Below are positions 1-10,593 of a stretch of 64,000 nucleotides of DNA, piece by piece; position 1 is the stretch's first letter; every line of letters begins with the position of its first letter. Below the pieces are notes generated by a model. The model saw only the letters and a list, made by a program, of their open reading frames with translations, was not told the origin of the DNA and did not search any database. A program made the position numbers and the translations under genes. Source of the stretch: Lasiosphaeria ovina (lineage: Eukaryota; Ascomycota; Sordariomycetes; Sordariales; Lasiosphaeriaceae); the NCBI GenBank assembly GCA_033439765.1, contig JAULSN010000003.1, positions 3,224,001 through 3,288,000 of the forward strand, in the 5' to 3' direction.

Positions 1-1440
1 CCCCGGGACTGGAACTTGGGCATCTTCTGGGCGCAGGCGGGCATCGAGGAGTGCCTGCCGCCCGAGATCAACGCGCTGCTGGCGACGGCCCAGACCGACA
101 CGTCGCGCCCGCCGGCCGCCGACTCGGCCATCTCCATGTTCAACGGCGCGACGGGCGAGATGATCGGGAAGGTGCCGACGCCGTACTGCGTGCGGCTGAG
201 GCGGCGCGCCTGGCTGGATTTGATGGAGAATGGTATCGATGTTCGGGTAAGCAAGTGTCTCTTGTCTCTCCTTTACTTTGGGTCGAATTAATGGCACGTC
301 GTCTCAACAACGTATCTAAACAAGGCACTAACCCAGGAATGAAACAGTACAACATGGAGCTCGTATCCGTCGCCGATTCAGGGCCGGGCGTCGTGCGCGC
401 GACCTTCGCCAACGGGGCCTCGGCGAGCGCGAACCTGGTGATCGGCGCCGACGGCGCGCACAGCGCGACGCGCGAGAAGGTGCTGTTCGCGGCGGCGCCC
501 GCCGACGGCGCGCTGCTCAAGAGCCCGATCCTCATGTCGACGACGCTGACGACCATCGACGCGGCGGCCGCGCAGGCGCTTCGGGCCCTCAATCCGCTGT
601 TCTGCATCACGCTCAACCCTAACGGACTGTACACTTTTTTCAGCGGTGAGTGATTAACTCTGGGCGAGTTTTGGGTTTGATTCGGTGGCTGAAAGTATCT
701 TTCCTCGCTCGGCAGTGCACGACTGCTCGTCGGCCAACCCAGCCGAGTGGATCTTCATGGTCGTGGTGACATGGCCAGGCAACAACAACAACAACAACGA
801 TAACAAAGAACTGGCCGACGACGCTGCGCGCCTCGACGACCTGCGCGCCCGCGCCCAGGTCCTGACGTCGCCGTTCCGCGAGGCCCTCGCCAGCATCCCG
901 CCCGGGACCAGGATCTGGCACGGCCCGCTCTGCTCCTGGCCGACGCAGCCGTGGGACAGCCGGGGCGGGCGCGTGACGCTGGCCGGGGACGCCGCGCACC
1001 CGATGACGTTTCGTGAGTTTTGTTCCCCAATTATGCCCCATTTCGCGAACTTTATCACAACAACGTGAATAAATCACCGAGAACACCCGAAAATTAAAGG
1101 CTAACGAAGCCCGTCTGCAGACCGTGGCCAGGGCCTCGGCAACGCCATCACCGACGTGACGGAGCTGCGCGGCCACCTGAGCGCCATGGCGGCGCACACG
1201 CCGGCCGAGCTAGCGCGCGCGGTGCGCGCGTACGAGGCCGAGGTCTGGCGGCGCGGCTATGACGCTGTCATGTCCAACTTGCACAATACTAGTCTCATCC
1301 ACGACTGGGGAAGGCTGACGCAGAGCCCGCTGTTCAAGGCTGGCGTCGCCAAGGAGGTGCCGCCTTCGGCCGAGGCGGAGGCGCTAGGCGCTAGGCGGAC
1401 GGTTGGACTAGAAATGGGTGGGCTGCAGGATGGGTCGTGA
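1..1440 (+). CDS. FAD-dependent monooxygenase, 3' part (5' end outside window)
   Basis: Flavoprotein aromatic-hydroxylase type monooxygenase (PHBH fold; FAD_binding_3 family), using NAD(P)H and O2 on an unknown small substrate. Exons read as <1-246, 348-645, 716-1012 and 1121-1440; all introns have GT/AG ends and keep frame, and the first has a CACTAAC branch site. The second exon carries the DG motif (GADGAHSATREK), which contacts both FAD and NAD(P)H. The third ends in the GD motif (VTLAGDAAHPMTF), which binds the FAD ribityl; the splice rebuilds the classic HRGQGLGNAITD helix. The N-terminal GxGxxG dinucleotide fold lies before the window, so start and length are unknown. A short Asn run (residues encoded near 781-800) is an odd insertion. 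Salicylate hydroxylase or a secondary-metabolite tailoring enzyme are both possible; the sequence does not decide. Confidence 0.85.
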
Positions 1441-1886
1441 AGGTGCGGCTTGGTTTGGATTCTCGATGGGCGGCGCTGGTTGGCTTTGGTATGGTTGTGG
1501 CGATGGTGGGGTTCTGTACTATCCTTCTTTCGCCGGGGGGTTTTTTTTTTTTTTTTTTTTTTGGTTTCCCGTCCTTTGACTTTGCTCATCTTTGGGTTTT
1601 GGTGTTTGAGTTTTAATTCCTCCCTGCACCGGTCACGCGCTGTAGCTTCCCGACTTGTGGACTTTGTCTCATTATGACATGGATGGAACTTGGGAAGTTA
1701 CGTTGTTGACACCCGAGAGACGTCTCGGTCAAAATCAAGCTTTTCTGTCAAAAGTATGTTCCACGCCTTCCTTATAAGGTCGCTGAACTGCCCTTCTCAA
1801 CCCTCTTCTTCCTTTCCTCCTCACAATCCACAACGTAGGTAAATCACAAACCTTCCATCACCGCCAACTTCTCACATTCTCGCGAC
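1441..1886. other. Intergenic: 3' flank and promoter of small membrane protein
   Basis: No gene seen. It contains a T homopolymer (about 1541-1562) just after the monooxygenase gene and, at the right end, promoter-like sequence for the gene at 1887. Confidence 0.6.
1773..1830 (+). promoter_or_regulatory. TATA-like box and pyrimidine-rich leader
   Basis: TATAAG at 1773-1778 is followed by a CT-rich stretch (about 1791-1825), a common arrangement just upstream of filamentous fungal transcription starts. It lies about 110 bp before the ATG at 1887 and supports that start. Confidence 0.45.
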
Positions 1887-2312
1887 ATGGTCAATCCGCA
1901 ACCGCCTAAAAACAAGGCAGCAATGACCACTTCACTCTCGAAAGACGCGCCACCGGACGAAGTCATTGAGGCTGTCTCTGTATTCTTTTTCCTATTTCTC
2001 ATCCTCGTCGGCTACTTCAAGTCGTGGTCCTTGTCGTACGGTATCGTCCAGGTCATCATCACGGTGCTCGGGGTACGGTGGCTGCGCCTCTACGCAACGA
2101 GCCGCTCCAAGCCCCTCGCCAGTGGCTGCGACGGTGTGGTCCTGGCCGTCTACACGCTGGGGTCCATCGCCCTGACTCTCGTCTGGCCCCTCGTGCTTGC
2201 GTCCATCGTGGTCTGGTGGTTCTCCAACGACTTTTGCCTGCCGCTCGTCGACTCTCTGTTCCAGTACGCCGTGGACGAAACGGGCATGGCTGGGCATTCT
2301 TTGAGGGAATAG
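1887..2312 (+). CDS. Small predicted multi-pass membrane protein, unknown function
   Basis: Single-exon ORF of 141 residues starting at the first ATG after a TATA/CT-rich leader. Three hydrophobic segments are visible: about residues 30-50, 52-72 and 90-120, the last long enough for one or two spans. The ends are polar: a Pro/Lys-rich N-terminus and a short acidic/His C-terminus. There is no signal peptide and no family I recognise. The antisense frame is also open, but the promoter context and hydrophobic pattern favour this strand. Function unknown. Confidence 0.55.
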   Translation: MVNPQPPKNKAAMTTSLSKDAPPDEVIEAVSVFFFLFLILVGYFKSWSLSYGIVQVIITVLGVRWLRLYATSRSKPLASGCDGVVLAVYTLGSIALTLVWPLVLASIVVWWFSNDFCLPLVDSLFQYAVDETGMAGHSLRE

Positions 2313-3017
2313 TCGGCGCTGCGGATAGAAACTGGGGATAAATGAGATCCTTGGGCAACACAGTTAGCGCTGGCACATGATGTTGGGACCACACAGAAAT
2401 TTGGAGCAGCCGCATCCTCAGCAATTGGCGACAAACAGTAAATGCACAGGCACCTGCGAGGGCAGACTTGCAGCGAGCGGAAACTTTGGGACGAGCTCCA
2501 CGGCATCGGTTCCAGGCTGTGCATACACGGCTCTCAGCAAATTCACGACTGGGTTGGACAACTTTCGTGGCTGGTGACAATTGCGCCTCGAAGCAATGGG
2601 AGTTTGGATGGGATCCATTGGGAGATTTGTGGTTTGTTACGGAATGGGGTACTCCAAAAATTACACTTTGACATTATGAGAAAGAAATCTTGGTCTGTTC
2701 AGCTGCTCCTTCCAAGTTCCAAGTTCGTTCCCATGTGTCCGCACTAGCTAAAAGACTATGTGTAATTGTTAGTGGCTTGGTCTTTTTACATTTCGTTTCT
2801 GCGAGCAAATACTCGTAGCAGACGACTTGATCAAAGGCAAAAATAAGCCAGCCCCGTAGTCGGCTGAGCAGGCGGCAAGTGCGAACCTTATTCCAAACCT
2901 TAGTCAGGCAAGAGCGAGCGACTGGACCGCGGCCTGAAGAACCTTGAAGTACATAGACCACGTACAACTCTGTTCACAGCAAGCAAGAGCCCGGAACGCA
3001 TAACTAGCCCCGATCTT
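2313..3017. other. Intergenic, no gene seen
   Basis: Only short overlapping ORFs with no coherent protein features. Base composition is mixed and no repeat structure was found. Confidence 0.5.
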
Positions 3018-4025
3018 TTGGAGGATTTTCCGTCGGGCCTGACTTCCTTAGCATACTTAAATACAGGGTCGCCCCAGTACTCTCCGTCAAAGAGCTGGGC
3101 AGAAGTATTGGTAGGAGCAGCTCAGATAACCGCAAGTTCGTTTGCACGGCTTGCAAGTCAGATTGAACTACCAACCGATATTCCCTCTATTGATCCAGAG
3201 TTGTCACCATCAACCGCCCCTGGAGCGTGGAATACAACACCACATCGAATGGAAATTACCGTAAAACCGAGCCTGGTAAAGCGTTTTCTAACGGCGAAGC
3301 AACCAGCATCACTTGATCCAAGTACACAGATCATTCTCGCAACTCAGGTCGACGCCATTCGGCCGATCAGTTCACGTCGCCAAGTTCGATCGAGCAGCCC
3401 ACCTTGCCAAATCCCACAGAACAATCTCCAACGGCCATCGATATACGATAGAGCAACAACGCTGACTCCAAGCCCAACACTTCCGCAAGCGATTCCAGTG
3501 GCGAACATGAGCGCACCACCCCCACCCTCCCCGCCGGACCACGGTCGAGGACGCGGACGTGGATCATATGAACCGTTTGCACAAGGTGGTCGAGGTAGCA
3601 TATTCGGACAAGGACGCGGATCAGCATCATCATCAGCTGGACGAGGCGTGTCGTTAAACGATCCTTTCAACAACCATAACGCCAATGCATCCACCAACCC
3701 GCAGAACCCACCGCAGAATGACAACCAGAACAACGCAAATATTCCGCAGATGAATTCGGAAGCGGCCATGCTGGCACAGGTCGTCTCAATAGTGGTTGCA
3801 CAGACCATGCAGAACTTTTGGTCGTCTGGTGCACAGGATGTTGTTCAGAACTGTTGGAATCTCCAGGGTACCGGTACTGGAATCAACAGATGCGCTGCGC
3901 GCCGTAAGCTGGTGGCTAAAGTGATGGATTCGTTGTGTGTGTTGGATCTATCCGTTCCAGCCGCTCCATATATCTGGCCCTGCACCACCACAGCCACAGT
4001 GTGGCTGAACCGCAGAGCCCCTTGA
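3018..4025 (+). CDS. Low-complexity ORF, unrecognised (possible gag-like relic)
   Basis: Open frame of 335 codons opening at TTG; the first internal ATGs are near 3249 and 3508, so the real start is uncertain. The middle is rich in Pro, then Arg-Gly (GRGRGRG-type, about residues 175-210), then Asn/Gln/Pro. A short amphipathic stretch follows, then a Cys/Arg tail that looks like a frame running on past its natural end. RG boxes followed by an N/Q-rich spacer occur in retroelement gag proteins and in RNA-binding proteins, but I see no zinc knuckle and no adjoining pol frame. Composition is less GC-biased than the neighbouring genes. It may be a relic or a spurious ORF. Confidence 0.3.
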   Translation: MEDFPSGLTSLAYLNTGSPQYSPSKSWAEVLVGAAQITASSFARLASQIELPTDIPSIDPELSPSTAPGAWNTTPHRMEITVKPSLVKRFLTAKQPASLDPSTQIILATQVDAIRPISSRRQVRSSSPPCQIPQNNLQRPSIYDRATTLTPSPTLPQAIPVANMSAPPPPSPPDHGRGRGRGSYEPFAQGGRGSIFGQGRGSASSSAGRGVSLNDPFNNHNANASTNPQNPPQNDNQNNANIPQMNSEAAMLAQVVSIVVAQTMQNFWSSGAQDVVQNCWNLQGTGTGINRCAARRKLVAKVMDSLCVLDLSVPAAPYIWPCTTTATVWLNRRAP

Positions 4026-4735
4026 CTGATGTGCGCGTTATTCCAACAAGAACCTAACCATTTTGATGTGTTGATAGCTTCAATTTTGGTATTTTGGTGG
4101 TTTTGGCATTGTGGTGGTGAGCACCCCTTTTAGGAGGTCAGGTTCCCTGACCGTGTAAAAGGTGGGGCGGGGCACGAGTAAGGTTTCCTGGCCCTTGCAA
4201 ATATGGCGAAGGGTTTATTATGTTCTGGGGAAGGACGAAGTACATATCATTCCATTTTGCTACAGGCCTTTTTTTGCAGGCGATGGAATTATCCTAGGTA
4301 TCTGCCAAGTTTCTCCTCTTTTCTTTTACCGACTTTTTGCTGGTGACACCGCGACTGCAAATGTCCGATCGACACCTCGGGGCGAGCTCGTCCTCAGGGT
4401 TTAGGGTCTTGGCAAAAGCCTCTTGCATCTCAGCCGCAGCCAGCCTCACGATAGTGCCGGAGCATTGCGTGCTCTCAGAAGCCAAAAGCATGCAAAAGCA
4501 GTCAAGAATGAGGCTATTCGCAGTGTGTTGATTGATGTCAGGAAGAAGAGAGGGCCGGTCCGGGGTCTCTGTTGACCCTGTGGAAGAGGTGGTTTAATTA
4601 CAGTGGCCTGTGCGGGCCCTGCCACCCGATTTAGGTAGGTCTTTCTGACACGTGCCGCTAAAGAGGGGTAGTGGGAGCGGCGTATTTCACTATGCCAGTC
4701 CCTGATGCAACTCTTCAAGGCCCATCGCCGTCGAC
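4026..4735. other. Intergenic, upstream of NACHT-ankyrin gene
   Basis: No gene seen; several short ORFs in all frames. The last ~100 bp presumably hold the promoter of the gene starting at 4736. No clear TATA box was noticed. Confidence 0.45.
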
Positions 4736-7700
4736 ATGTCATCTGCACTGGCAAACGCCGCGCCGCTCAAGGCCGAGATCCGCCTGGCGCAGGCCGTTTC
4801 GTGCTTCGAGGCCGACCTTTCCAGCGACCAAAAGGCCGCTCTGCGAGCCCAGAGAGCCGAGTCGTCCAAATCGCCCCCCGATGGCCGCGACGTGATGCGG
4901 CTCACGGCCGAGATCGATCGCCGCACCGCCGGCAAGCTCGGTGGCGGGCGATGTTTTGGCCCCCGCATGACAAATGTCCTTCAGGCCATCCAGCAGTTCG
5001 CCGCCCTCGGGGATCTTGTTGTCGGGGGTTCGCAGAATATCATTGCTTGCGGTGTTTGGTCGCTCGTTCGAATGACGCTTCTTGTTAGTCTCTCTCAGTT
5101 GCATTGCTTTTTCTCTTATCGTTTTCCTTTCTTACTTTTCTCTTCTCTTTCTTCGCTTCCTCTTTAGTCCCGGGAACTAACAATTTGTTCAGTCAATCAT
5201 CAACCTATCTTCGTACCTTGAGAAAACATCTACCTTCCTCATGGTCGCTGGCCGCTCTGCTCCTCGCTATCAACACATGGCGCTGCTCTATCCTCGATCC
5301 AAGAATCTCCAGTCGCAGCTGTCTGAATATTTCATCGTCATTGTTCGTTTCTGCCACCATCTGTTGGCCATGTCCAAAAAGTCAATTTTCGGCCAGTTGC
5401 TATCATTCCCGAGTGATTCCGAACTGAAGAGCTACCAATCCGACCTTGACCAATGGGCCAATGCAATGAGAGAGGAGGTGCGCCTCTTGATGGCCCGGAA
5501 TTTCGAGGAGCAGAGCTCTGGCCTCAAATCTCTGATACAATTCTCCGAGTCCCAGTCACATCGCCAGAGGCAAAAGGCGCGTCTCCGTGTTCTCGAGGCC
5601 TGCTCCACCTACGACCATCAGACAACGTGGAAAGAGATCCGGAAGGCTGGTACTACCGCACTGTTCAGCCAGATGCCGGCCTACGAACAGTGGAAGACCG
5701 GACCCGAATCTTGTACACTCGTATGCAGAGGGAAACTAGGGTCGGGAAAGTCGGTGATGATGGCGAATATTATCGACGACCTCCATCTCGACGTCCAAAC
5801 TTCACAATGTCCGGTGGCGTACTTCTTTTGTCGCTACGATATCTCCGACAGCTTGAAAGCGCGCACCGTCATTTGTTCCTTGGCTCGCCAGTTATTGAAC
5901 TCAATCCCGAACCTCACCAGGGCTGAAAAACTCATAGGTGACACCAAATCTGTCGCCGATTCTAAAAAGGCCCTTGACACCCTAAGACGTGTGCTACCGC
6001 CTACCTTCAAGGCCTATTTCGTGCTGGACGGGCTGGATGAGTGTGAGGGCGATGAGATTCCGGCCCTGATCAAAGACGTCCAGGAATTGCAAAACACATT
6101 CACACTGCTTGTGTGTGTCTCTTCAAGACTGGAGGCTGATAACGTCCTGAGATGGAGCCCCGACCAGTTCGCCAAACACAACACCATAACGCTCCCTGAC
6201 GAGAACCCCGACATCGTGGCATTTATCAACGCCGAACTGGGCAGGTGCATTGAATCAGGAAGGCTTACAGTCGGGGACCCCACTCTCGCCCTTGACATCG
6301 AGGATGCCCTTGTGCAAGGTGCCCAGGGCATGTTTCTGTGGGTGGCTCTTCAAATCGGTTCCTTGTGTGCCGCAAAGACCGACGAGGCCATACGCAAAGC
6401 GCTGTCAGACCTCCCAAAGAACCTGTCACAGACCTTTGCCCGTATTCTGCAGAAATCTGGAGAGTTAGGAAAGGACTATCAGACCCGGTCCCTAAAGCTG
6501 GTCACCGCCGCTTACCGGCCCTTGACTACGGAGGAACTTCGGGAAGCATTGAGTGTTGCTGTGGGCAATACCACCTGGGACCAGGCGCGGCTTCTCAACG
6601 ATATCTCTTCGGCATTGGCTTGCTGCGGGGGACTTGTTACGGTGGATGAAGAGGATTCCACAGTAAGACTCATACACCACAGCGTCAAGCAATTCCTCCT
6701 CGGGGAGTTTGAGCATCTGGACGAGGCCGTGTTTACCATAGACGCGGCACATGAGACCATGGGAAAGACTGTTGCCACTTACCTCAGTTACTCTGCTTTT
6801 GAAACCCAGCTTTCTACCGGGGTGGTCCCGCAGCTTGAAAGGCTGGCCGAATCGGCGCCTCACAAAATCATTCACTCAACAGGCGCTCCGAGCAACGTTC
6901 GGCGACTGGCGGTCAAGCTTCTACAATCTCGGAAGCAACCTGACTTCAACATCGGCAAAGTGTTAGCAGATGCGAGCAAGCGCTTTCAATTGTCTCCTAC
7001 GGATCAGTTCCAGTTCTTGGCATATGCAAAGGCCTATTGGGTGAGACACGCCTTCTACATTCCAGACCATGATACAGCAATACTAGGTCTGCTACCTCGT
7101 CTGGGTCTTCTATGGAAGGGGAAAACCGCCACAGATGCTGAAAGCGAGCAGCTTTTGTTCCACGCCGCACGCGATGGCAAGCAAATCATGGTTACGACAC
7201 TTGTCAACAACGGTGTTCCTGTGGACACCATAGACTCACAATTCTACCAAACACCCCTGATGTGGGCCTCCAAGAATGGCCATGAACCTATCGCGCGATA
7301 TCTACTTGACAATGGCGCCTATATAGAGGCGGGGGATTTTGATGGCCAAACGCCTCTGATACGGACCGCGGCCAATGGTCACAACGCAGTCATACGGCTA
7401 CTCCTAGAGCGGGGCGCCGAGATTGAAAGGAGAGATCATAATCGCCAAACACCATTGCTGCGGGCCGCGGCGAACGGCCAGGAACGTACTGTACAGATGC
7501 TACTCCTCGCGAAGGCCGACCTTGAGGCATGCGACATGCATCGCCAAACACCGCTGTTACGGGCCGCGGCGAATGGTCATGCCCACGCAGCAAACGTACT
7601 GCTCAATTATGGTGCCCTGATCGAGTGGAAAGATAAGCGTGACCGGACACCTTTACTTTGTGCCGCCGAAAACGGCCACGAAGCCATGGCACGGCTGCTA

Positions 7701-8246
7701 CTCGATGCGGGCGCCGATGATGACGCGACGGATGTTGACGGGCGCGGAGCATTATATCTCGCCACAATGTATGGCCGCGGATCCGCTATGATCATGAATG
7801 CTACAATAAATAGCCCCCTCATTCATCCGGAAGTAGAAGACAAAAGGCTTGACGGCTACAAAGCCGTCGTTGAACTATTCCTGGCCAACGGCGCCAACAT
7901 TGACGCGAGGGACAAGGCCCAGCAGACGCCGTTGATGGAGGCCGCAGCACAGGGCCTTAGTGACATTGTACGGGTGCTGCTTGATAAGGGCGCTAGAGTT
8001 GATGCGACATGTGACGCATTGCGAACGCCATTGTGGTGGGCGGCGGCGAATGGTCATGCAAATGTTGTGTGGCTATTGCTCGTAGGGGGAGCCAACGCCG
8101 ACATGGGGGATGACAATAACGACATGCCATTAACCATGGCCTCCAGAAATGGCCACACGCACGTCGTTCAGGTGCTGGAGGATTGGCTCCAGGATGGAGA
8201 GCGTCCACGGTTAAAGCGTCGCAATGCATCAAGTCAACTATTCTAG
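4736..8246 (+). CDS. NACHT-ankyrin NLR-type STAND receptor
   Basis: Predicted intracellular NTP-driven switch of the fungal NLR (STAND) class, linked in this group to non-self recognition and heterokaryon incompatibility. Exons 4736-5083 and 5193-8246 (109-bp intron, phase 0) give 1133 residues. Residues 1-270 form a helical N-terminal domain of the kind often fused to ascomycete NACHT-ankyrin proteins (including VVGGSQNIIACGVWSLVRM); I recall it as DUF7708 but cannot check. The NACHT core follows: Walker A GKLGSGKS at about 296-303 and Walker B FVLDGLDE at about 392-399. Then comes a winged-helix region (RPLTTEELREAL; IHHSVKQFLL). About ten ankyrin repeats fill residues 764-1130. Repeats 3-5 are near-copies at a 99-bp period, and repeat 7 holds an insertion. 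No frameshift or stop, so it looks functional. Confidence 0.9.
7343..7640 (+). repeat. 99-bp tandem ankyrin-coding repeats
   Basis: Three successive 99-bp (33-residue) units beginning near 7343, 7442 and 7541 share most of their bases. Each encodes a QTPL...AANG block. Such DNA-level identity suggests recent unit duplication or conversion within the receptor's ligand-sensing part. Confidence 0.7.
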
Positions 8247-8411
8247 GCCAAAAGCGGTACACCCTGGAAGCGGAACATGCCGTGTAAGCCACAAACGCCC
8301 CTACATCCTTCGCGCCCGCACACCGCTTCAACACGCACAACTTGTTCAGTTCTTTTCCAAATTCCTTCTTTTCTACTGCATTCGACGCAGAATTGACTGG
8401 GCATCATCACC

Positions 8412-9300
8412 ATGTGCGACTACGACGAAGAGTACGTGTCGAACGCCCTCGAAATGGTCGAAAATGGCGTCTCTTTGCGCCGGGCGGCCTAGGAATTTGG
8501 CATTCCAGTTACAACACTTCATCGCCGTAATCGCGGTGCCACAATACGCCGTCCGGCTCACCGCTCGGCACAGATTCTGGCCGAGGATCAGGAAGCCCGC
8601 CTAGCCGGCTGGATTCTCGGAATGGCTTCAATTGGAAGCCCGCCGTTGTATAAGACGGTGAGGCATCTGGCGGGCCGTATCGCCCTAATCGCCGGGAAGG
8701 AAGAAAAGGTCGGAAAATAATAGACATAACGCTTTACCGCTAGGAACCCTCAAGTTAGTACCTAGAGAGCGAAGCGTGTTGACTCCGTGAGGCTTAACGG
8801 TATAACCCGGGAAATAATAGGGGAATGGTTCAAGCATTTCGACCTTCCTGCCGTTAGGGATATCAAGCCCGAGAACCGTTGGAATAAGGACGAGATAGGC
8901 CTGTAGGAAGGCTAGGGTAGTAACGGTATGGTCTTAGGATCTAAGGAATATAAGATCCTAATTAAAAGATCGCCCGGAGCCCGTACCTAGACCTCCTTCA
9001 TTAAATATATCTCGGCCATAGGGTAGGCACTTCGACTATACGCTATTTTTAAGGGGAAGAAGGTTCAATGATAGTGGTTTTCTTTGGAGCTGAAGCAATT
9101 CAAGAAATGGAAGTTCACCGCCTAAAATAAGGGCTGGACCGACGACGAAATCGCCCTGGAATGGCTTCGCGATGTCTTCATTCCGGGCACGGCTCCGGAG
9201 GACTCTCGAGAGGCCCGCTAGCTGGTCCTTGACGGTCACCATAGTTATATAACGTTCGACTATATGTGGCTATACTTCCTGAATAATATTATAAGGAAAG
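8412..9300 (+). pseudogene. RIP-mutated Fot1/pogo-family transposase relic
   Basis: Starts with ATG and a CENP-B/Psq-type helix-turn-helix reading CDYDEEYVSNALEMVENG, then a TAG at 8490 where family members have Gln. Further along, the conceptual frame shows RDIKPENRWNKDE (first catalytic Asp), then GWTDDEIALEWLRDVFIP, then LVLDGHHSY (second Asp): the signature of Fot1-like DDE transposases. Many TAG and TAA codons interrupt it, mostly where CAG or CAA would be expected. That CA-to-TA pattern fits repeat-induced point mutation. No terminal inverted repeats were found, so element ends are unknown. It is a different subfamily from the element at 30782-32910. Confidence 0.8.
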
Positions 9301-9350
9301 AGCACCCTAAGCACTTGCACACGCGCGCACCCTGTGCGGCGCCGGCCACC

Positions 9351-9602
9351 TGTAACTAACTAGCACGACCACCGCCAGCTAGCTAAGACCCTTGGCGCCA
9401 CTATGTGGCACCAAGCTCTGGTATTAAGCATCCGCAAGCATATGGTAGATTGAACCACCAACTATGTATATAAGCAGCGGCCCTCGCCCACCTTCCTCTA
9501 CGAGGGCTAGGTTGAAGTCTTACACCAATACCAGTCATTGCTCGCCTTCTATCTTGTCTTCATTGTGACCACCTTAATCAGGCGTACCTGCCTTCTCTTA
9601 CA
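9351..9602. mobile_element. Possible solo LTR or LTR fragment
   Basis: A 252-bp segment beginning TGTAA and ending TTACA, with a TATATAAG box near 9466-9473 followed by a CT-rich stretch, resembles an LTR with its own promoter. It abuts the Fot1 relic. No target-site duplication is visible (flanks CCACC and AATAT) and no internal retrotransposon region was recognised. Weak call. Confidence 0.3.
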
Positions 9603-10593
9603 AATATCTACCTTGTTTACCTACCCTTATACGCCTCGTACGTTGTACAACCTCTCGATTTGGGCGTCTTCTCGTCCCTGAAGCAACTGTACAGAAAGTT
9701 CCTAACTTTGACGACCGTATACTTAGAGGCTACGCTTGTGGGCAAAGGACGATACTTATATAGATCAGTAGTTGTGAGTAGTTGTGACAGGCCGCAGTTT
9801 TTTATTGCATTTTTGGCCATATTACGCAAGCGAATTCAACGAAGCCTGCTTCGATTTTTATTATAGATTTGAACGATTTGAGCGATTATACGGCCTTGGG
9901 CTTCAATTACCGCATTCGGAAGTGTGTTTACGTTGGCGACGGCGGCGAGGTGCAATTGCGGTACAATTGCGTTGCCAGAGCGAATGCGGTAATTTTAGCT
10001 GTAAAAAGTGGCATTTTCATGGGCGGTGAGCTGCAACGCCTTGGCGCCTATGTATCTACAGTGCATGGCGACGATTTAACAATGGATGGTTACGCTCTCT
10101 AAGAATATGCTGGACAGTATGATAACCGATGGGTTTCAGGACGACACCTAAAGCCCATCGGTTGTGCTGTTCAGCAGCAATCGACTTTTTAGCCGGTCAA
10201 AGGTGCTCTGACTAGACGTAGTTCCTTTTTCTAACAGCGAGACCCCAAATTTGAACAGCATGTGGCTCAAATTGCAAGGCAGTTGTGTCAATGCCAGAGA
10301 AGACAAGTCGCTTTATCAGGGCTCTTCGAGGTTGAGTTCGGGTGCTCATAGCCTCATAGTATATTGGTATCTCGCTGCCGCGGCAAAGGTAGGTAATTAT
10401 TACCATGATATCTGGAGCATGCCTGGTCGGCCTCGATATCGAAACTGAGTCATATCTGCAGTAGATCATAATCTCGCCTTCCCCTCCAGACGTCGTTCCC
10501 GGCCAGCAATTTACACGACACGCGCGCCTCGTGCCGTCGCCCATTCTATGCCATCCGCAAACCTGACACCATCCGCAGCACCGCGAGAGACAC
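9603..10593. other. AT-richer debris, no intact gene
   Basis: No gene supported. It contains a 14-bp inverted repeat with arms at 9905-9918 and 9981-9994. The 10200-10590 part is the 3' flank of the esterase gene on the minus strand. Confidence 0.45.
9905..9994. repeat. 14-bp perfect inverted repeat, 62-bp spacer
   Basis: AATTACCGCATTCG at 9905-9918 is exactly reverse-complementary to 9981-9994. Smaller GCAATTGC palindromes sit between the arms. It could be the end of a small foldback element or chance. Confidence 0.5.
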
